This document shows, piece by piece, positions 7,669 to 10,532 of a stretch of DNA of 10,532 bases (its first letter is position 1; each line of letters starts with the position of its first letter). The stretch is taken from contig DAOVUO010000047.1 of assembly GCA_030632545.1 (NCBI GenBank), positions 1 through 10,532 on the forward strand, given 5' to 3'. The position numbers were made by a program, and so were the translations under genes. The DNA comes from Bacteroidales bacterium (GTDB taxonomy: Bacteria > Bacteroidota > Bacteroidia > Bacteroidales > DYOH01). The notes below the pieces were generated by a model. It was not told the DNA's origin. It searched no databases and was given only the letters and a program-made list of their open reading frames with translations.

Positions 7669-7866
7669 TTATTCTTCAGGAGCAGGAAATTTTTTCATTG
7701 TTTTACCGCTAGGAGCTTTTTTCTCTTCTTCTTGTGTGTTATCAACAGGTTCAGCTAATTCATCCAAAATTTCAAGTAAAATATCACAAGAACTTGTACT
7801 CATTATTACTGTGCTAAAAACCAGAGCAGTAAAAAAATATTTAACTTTTCTTCTTAATCCATTCAT
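7669..7866 (-). CDS. Small predicted lipoprotein, 65 residues, unknown function
   Basis: No family is recognised. The start ATG overlaps the stop of the peptidase gene as ATGA (7863-7866), the usual sign of translational coupling, and a strong terminator follows the stop; both argue for a real gene. Residues 1-26 look like a lipoprotein signal: LRRK near the start, a hydrophobic core about 10-22, and a lipobox-like TSSC with Cys27. The mature part of about 39 residues has an acidic hydrophobic stretch (CDILLEILDEL), then EEEKK, and ends in Lys/Pro/Glu-rich sequence. The leader has the same length as that of the peptidase, with STxSCD at residues 23-28 in both. It may be an accessory or inhibitor of the peptidase or a partial duplicate of its 5' end; the sequence cannot decide. 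Confidence 0.65.
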   Translation of the reverse strand: MNGLRRKVKYFFTALVFSTVIMSTSSCDILLEILDELAEPVDNTQEEEKKAPSGKTMKKFPAPEE

Positions 7867-9578
7867 TTTACAATTTTTTTACTTTTTATACCTGATTTTT
7901 TAGTTGTTTTTGCATGTTTTTCAGCTTTTTTCCTAAAATCGCCAGTTTCAAATCCAAAATTGAATTTTTTTGCAAATTCAGCTGGTGTGTATGCATTTGG
8001 ATTTCCTTCTTTAACTATATAATAGTTTGAAGTAGCCTGATTTTTAACTGGTGCACCTGATTTTAAATCTGCCGATTTTGCAAATACATTATTTGAACCA
8101 ATAATACCATTTTCTATATAAATAGGTTTACCATCACTTTGGCAGAATATCAAGAAATTATTGTCTTCGTCCGACTCTGTATATTTTTTTGTTCCGTCAG
8201 CCCAAAGAATAAAATAGTACGAACCAGTTGCACCTGAAGGAATTTCGTAAGTAAAAGTAAAATTGTCTGCACCAACTAATTCGCTAGCTACACTTTTCCC
8301 AGAAGGAATATCAATATTGTTCCACCAGTTTACAGAAGTTCCATAGGCATTAGGATCGCTCCAATCTATTAAATCATAATCGCCAGCACTTCCACCATAA
8401 TCGTCTGTATAATAGTCATATATTAAAATGTAGTTATCTTCAGAATCATAAGCATTTGCTAATCCATAAAATATCGACCAGTCGTCAGTAGCTTTAAGTG
8501 TGGTTTCGCCACCGTTAAATACATTATATGTAATAAATCTATCTCGCTCGTTATACAAGTCGTCAGGATCATCGTAGTTTTCATCATATAAATTCCATGC
8601 AATTACATCATAACCAGAGGTAACGTCATCAACCACATTATCATTGTCTTGGTCAGGGTCAATTGAAGGAGCTTGTGCCACAAACGCACAGAAAGCAAAA
8701 TCGCCACCACCAAAAAAGTCTTGATCAACCCAGATATAGCCATTATCGCCCCAGCTTTCGCCCCAAGAGTTAACCACTTTAAAAGCACCGTTTGAACCCA
8801 TATCATCGTCATATCCCGATAATATCAAGGCGTGATAGGCGTGTTGGCCTGTATAGCCAAATGATTGATATGAAAGAACTGATGCGTCATCTGCCGACAT
8901 AAATTCATCGCCTAATTTTGCGCCAAAAACTACAGCTCTACCTTCGGCTAAATATGTTTTAAGTGTAGTTTTATCATAATTAATTTCTCTATAATTAGAT
9001 ATTTTATGTGAATTTGCTTCACCTTCGCCACCTGTACTTGCTTGCGAGCAATCACCTAGATTTGTATATGGTATAGAACCCATTGTGGCAACTCCACGTG
9101 AGACTAATATATCATAAGCAGGTTCAAATCCAGTTCCATTACAATCTTCCCCTTTGCTTCCATTAGGAATTGCCCAAAATAAATCTTTAGGGCTAAAAAT
9201 ACGTGAACTTGATATTTGACTTGTTGTATAGCCTAGTTCTTTTGCTTCTAAAAAAGTCATGTGGTTATATGCAACAGCCCAAGCTACACAAGTTCCATAT
9301 TGACCTTGATTTCCTATTACTGGGAAATTTTCTCTTAAATCAACGCTCGAAGGTAAGGATGAACTTGAAAAGCCAAAGTTAACGTCATCTTCAATTGCAT
9401 CAAGGTCTTCACTTTCGCCAAACCATCCTAATGCAAAAGCAAGACTGTCTAAATCGTCCACTAATGTGGTGTCATCTACTACATCTTCGAGCCAGTCGCA
9501 CGATGGTGTGCTAAGAATGCTCATGGCTAAAAAGCCAAATACAGTAAGTACTGTAAAAATTTTTCTTAATTTCAACAT
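7863..9578 (-). CDS. Lipoprotein papain-family (C1A) cysteine peptidase with C-terminal extension
   Basis: A 571-residue predicted lipoprotein peptidase. Residues 1-26 are a signal with lipobox-like TPSC and Cys27, followed by an acidic linker (28-70). The C1A domain spans about 75-302: SLPSSVDLRENFPVIGNQG opens it, then the oxyanion Gln91, catalytic Cys97 (GTCVAWA), His249 (HAYHALILSGYDD) and Asn270 (VVNSWGESWGDNGYIWV). All four expected residues are present. The inhibitory I29 propeptide of cathepsins is absent, and the disulfide Cys just before the catalytic Cys (papain QGSCGSC) is replaced by Tyr95. A DxDxDxxxD stretch (309-318) resembles a calcium-binding thrombospondin-3 loop. Next comes an acidic, aromatic-rich region (320-480) ending in a CARDB-like ESDEDNN motif, then a Lys-rich tail (549-571). 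Second gene of the operon, 16 bases after the pentapeptide gene. Substrate unknown. Confidence 0.9.
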   Translation of the reverse strand: MLKLRKIFTVLTVFGFLAMSILSTPSCDWLEDVVDDTTLVDDLDSLAFALGWFGESEDLDAIEDDVNFGFSSSSLPSSVDLRENFPVIGNQGQYGTCVAWAVAYNHMTFLEAKELGYTTSQISSSRIFSPKDLFWAIPNGSKGEDCNGTGFEPAYDILVSRGVATMGSIPYTNLGDCSQASTGGEGEANSHKISNYREINYDKTTLKTYLAEGRAVVFGAKLGDEFMSADDASVLSYQSFGYTGQHAYHALILSGYDDDMGSNGAFKVVNSWGESWGDNGYIWVDQDFFGGGDFAFCAFVAQAPSIDPDQDNDNVVDDVTSGYDVIAWNLYDENYDDPDDLYNERDRFITYNVFNGGETTLKATDDWSIFYGLANAYDSEDNYILIYDYYTDDYGGSAGDYDLIDWSDPNAYGTSVNWWNNIDIPSGKSVASELVGADNFTFTYEIPSGATGSYYFILWADGTKKYTESDEDNNFLIFCQSDGKPIYIENGIIGSNNVFAKSADLKSGAPVKNQATSNYYIVKEGNPNAYTPAEFAKKFNFGFETGDFRKKAEKHAKTTKKSGIKSKKIVK

Positions 9579-9594
9579 AATTATTGGGGTTTAT

Positions 9595-10515
9595 TTAATT
9601 AATATAATATAGATTATCAGATAAATACGACTGTATCTCAATTAATTCACTACTTGACTGCTTATGAAAAAATGAATTACTAATTTTCGTATTTTCTGAA
9701 AGTTTTGCGTTCTTAAATTGTAACTCTTCGTAAAATGTAGCTTGATTAATCTCTAAGTTTCCTGTAAATTCAGCATCTGCAAGTTTTAAATTGTCAAAAA
9801 ATACAGAAAAAGAGAATACTGCTTTTCCTTTAAATTTAGAGTATTTACAATCAAATAAGTCCATGAATCTCGAAGCACTAAAATCGGCATAAGCGTTAAA
9901 TGTTGACGCACCAAAAAGTGCTTTGCCGTTTATAAAACTTTTTTGTAGACTAAACGCATCAACAAAGTTCGATTTCATAAAATTAATGTTTCCTAATACA
10001 TGTAAACTATTAAATAATGCTTTGTTGTTAAACGTAACTTCCATAAAATAATTGTTTGCAGCTCTAAAACTTGCCGCCTGAAATGTTGCTGCCTTTTCAA
10101 ATTTAGATTGATTAAAACTTACCGTACCTATAAATATTGATTGGTCAAATTTGACTTCTTCTTTAAAATCACAATTAAGAAAGCTTAAGTTTTTGGAAAA
10201 ATAGCTTACGCTGCTTTTATCTTTTCCTTTTTTTGTGCTAATTACTTTTTCAGTAAAAGTACAGTTTATAAATGTGATAGAAACATCAATATAGGCTCTT
10301 TCTAAACCTATAGTTTCAATGTTTTTGTTTTTAATAGTAGTAAAATCAAGTTTACCAATAATTGTACCACCTGATATCATCACATTTTCACCATCGTTTA
10401 TCATATCAATTATTTTTTCAGCTTTGATATTGGATCCTTTTGCTGAAGTTTTTTCAGAACAACTTATTCCTAAAGTTAAGAAAAAAGTGACTAGTAATAA
10501 AGTTATATTTCTCAT
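9595..10515 (-). CDS. Pentapeptide-repeat lipoprotein
   Basis: A 306-residue protein. Residues 1-18 form a signal peptide with lipobox LGISC, so Cys19 is the likely lipid attachment site. About 75-283 is made of five-residue repeats with Phe or Leu recurring every fifth position, as in VKFDQSIFIGTVSFNQSKF and ALFGASTFNAYADFSASRF. This pattern folds as a right-handed quadrilateral beta helix and is of the Phe-centred type rather than the A(D/N)LXX type. Residues 30-70 may cap the helix, and a short helical-looking tail ends at 306. There is no enzymatic motif, so it is probably an envelope binding or structural protein. It is the first visible gene of the unit, 16 bases before the peptidase; only 17 bases upstream are in the window, so its promoter is not seen. 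The function of such lipoproteins is not known. Confidence 0.9.
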   Translation of the reverse strand: MRNITLLLVTFFLTLGISCSEKTSAKGSNIKAEKIIDMINDGENVMISGGTIIGKLDFTTIKNKNIETIGLERAYIDVSITFINCTFTEKVISTKKGKDKSSVSYFSKNLSFLNCDFKEEVKFDQSIFIGTVSFNQSKFEKAATFQAASFRAANNYFMEVTFNNKALFNSLHVLGNINFMKSNFVDAFSLQKSFINGKALFGASTFNAYADFSASRFMDLFDCKYSKFKGKAVFSFSVFFDNLKLADAEFTGNLEINQATFYEELQFKNAKLSENTKISNSFFHKQSSSELIEIQSYLSDNLYYIN

Positions 10516-10532
10516 ATAATTGTTTAAATAGG

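Noticed and set aside
7661..7903. Plus-strand open frame of 80 codons over the small lipoprotein gene
   Set aside because: It is antisense to the lipoprotein gene and starts among terminator-proximal bases. The minus-strand frame has an ATGA overlap, a lipoprotein signal and a following terminator, while this one has no comparable support.
8603..8812. Minus-strand frame of 69 codons inside the peptidase gene
   Set aside because: It lies in another frame across the catalytic His/Asn region, which is clearly the coding frame.
9595..10515. Pentapeptide-repeat protein as a Qnr-type gyrase protection protein
   Set aside because: It has a lipoprotein signal and Phe-centred repeats, so it is exported and unlikely to meet cytoplasmic gyrase.
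10319..10519. Plus-strand open frame of 66 codons
   Set aside because: It lies wholly antisense to the start of the pentapeptide-repeat gene. Its hydrophobic look comes from the complement of Lys/Asn/Glu-rich codons.

Overview
This AT-rich window reads as part of a Bacteroidota chromosome, though genus cannot be resolved. The evidence is the tetratricopeptide/beta-propeller/OmpA architecture typical of that phylum, short signal peptides ending in Ala-Gln, absence of obvious Shine-Dalgarno sequences, and Bacteroidota-type TAnnTTTG promoter elements. Every supportable gene lies on the minus strand, so transcription runs from high to low coordinates.

In transcription order, the right part (10515 to about 7607) looks like one three-gene unit of predicted lipoproteins: a pentapeptide-repeat protein, a papain-family (C1A) cysteine peptidase with an extra C-terminal half, and a 65-residue lipoprotein whose start codon overlaps the peptidase stop (ATGA). 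The unit ends in a strong hairpin terminator. Next is a roughly 300-base non-coding stretch (7365-7668) holding a degenerate 7-bp tandem repeat framed by inverted repeats. A secreted PhoD-like metallophosphoesterase follows (7364-6042).

A second apparent operon starts at a recognisable promoter near 5975-6002. It encodes a periplasmic nine-repeat TPR protein and then two tandem paralogues with signal peptide, TPR region, PD40 propeller, carboxypeptidase-regulatory-like fold and OmpA-like peptidoglycan-binding domain. That is the layout of PorE, a type IX secretion component, but no other secretion gene is visible. After a weak terminator-like region and a TACATTTG promoter element, the window ends inside gcvT (glycine cleavage T protein), the only gene here with a cytoplasmic product.

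Seven consecutive genes therefore encode exported proteins. The OmpA/TPR operon probably serves cell-envelope anchoring or organisation. The three-lipoprotein operon is the least explained part: its small third product has a leader laid out like that of the peptidase and may be a partner of it or a decayed partial duplicate.
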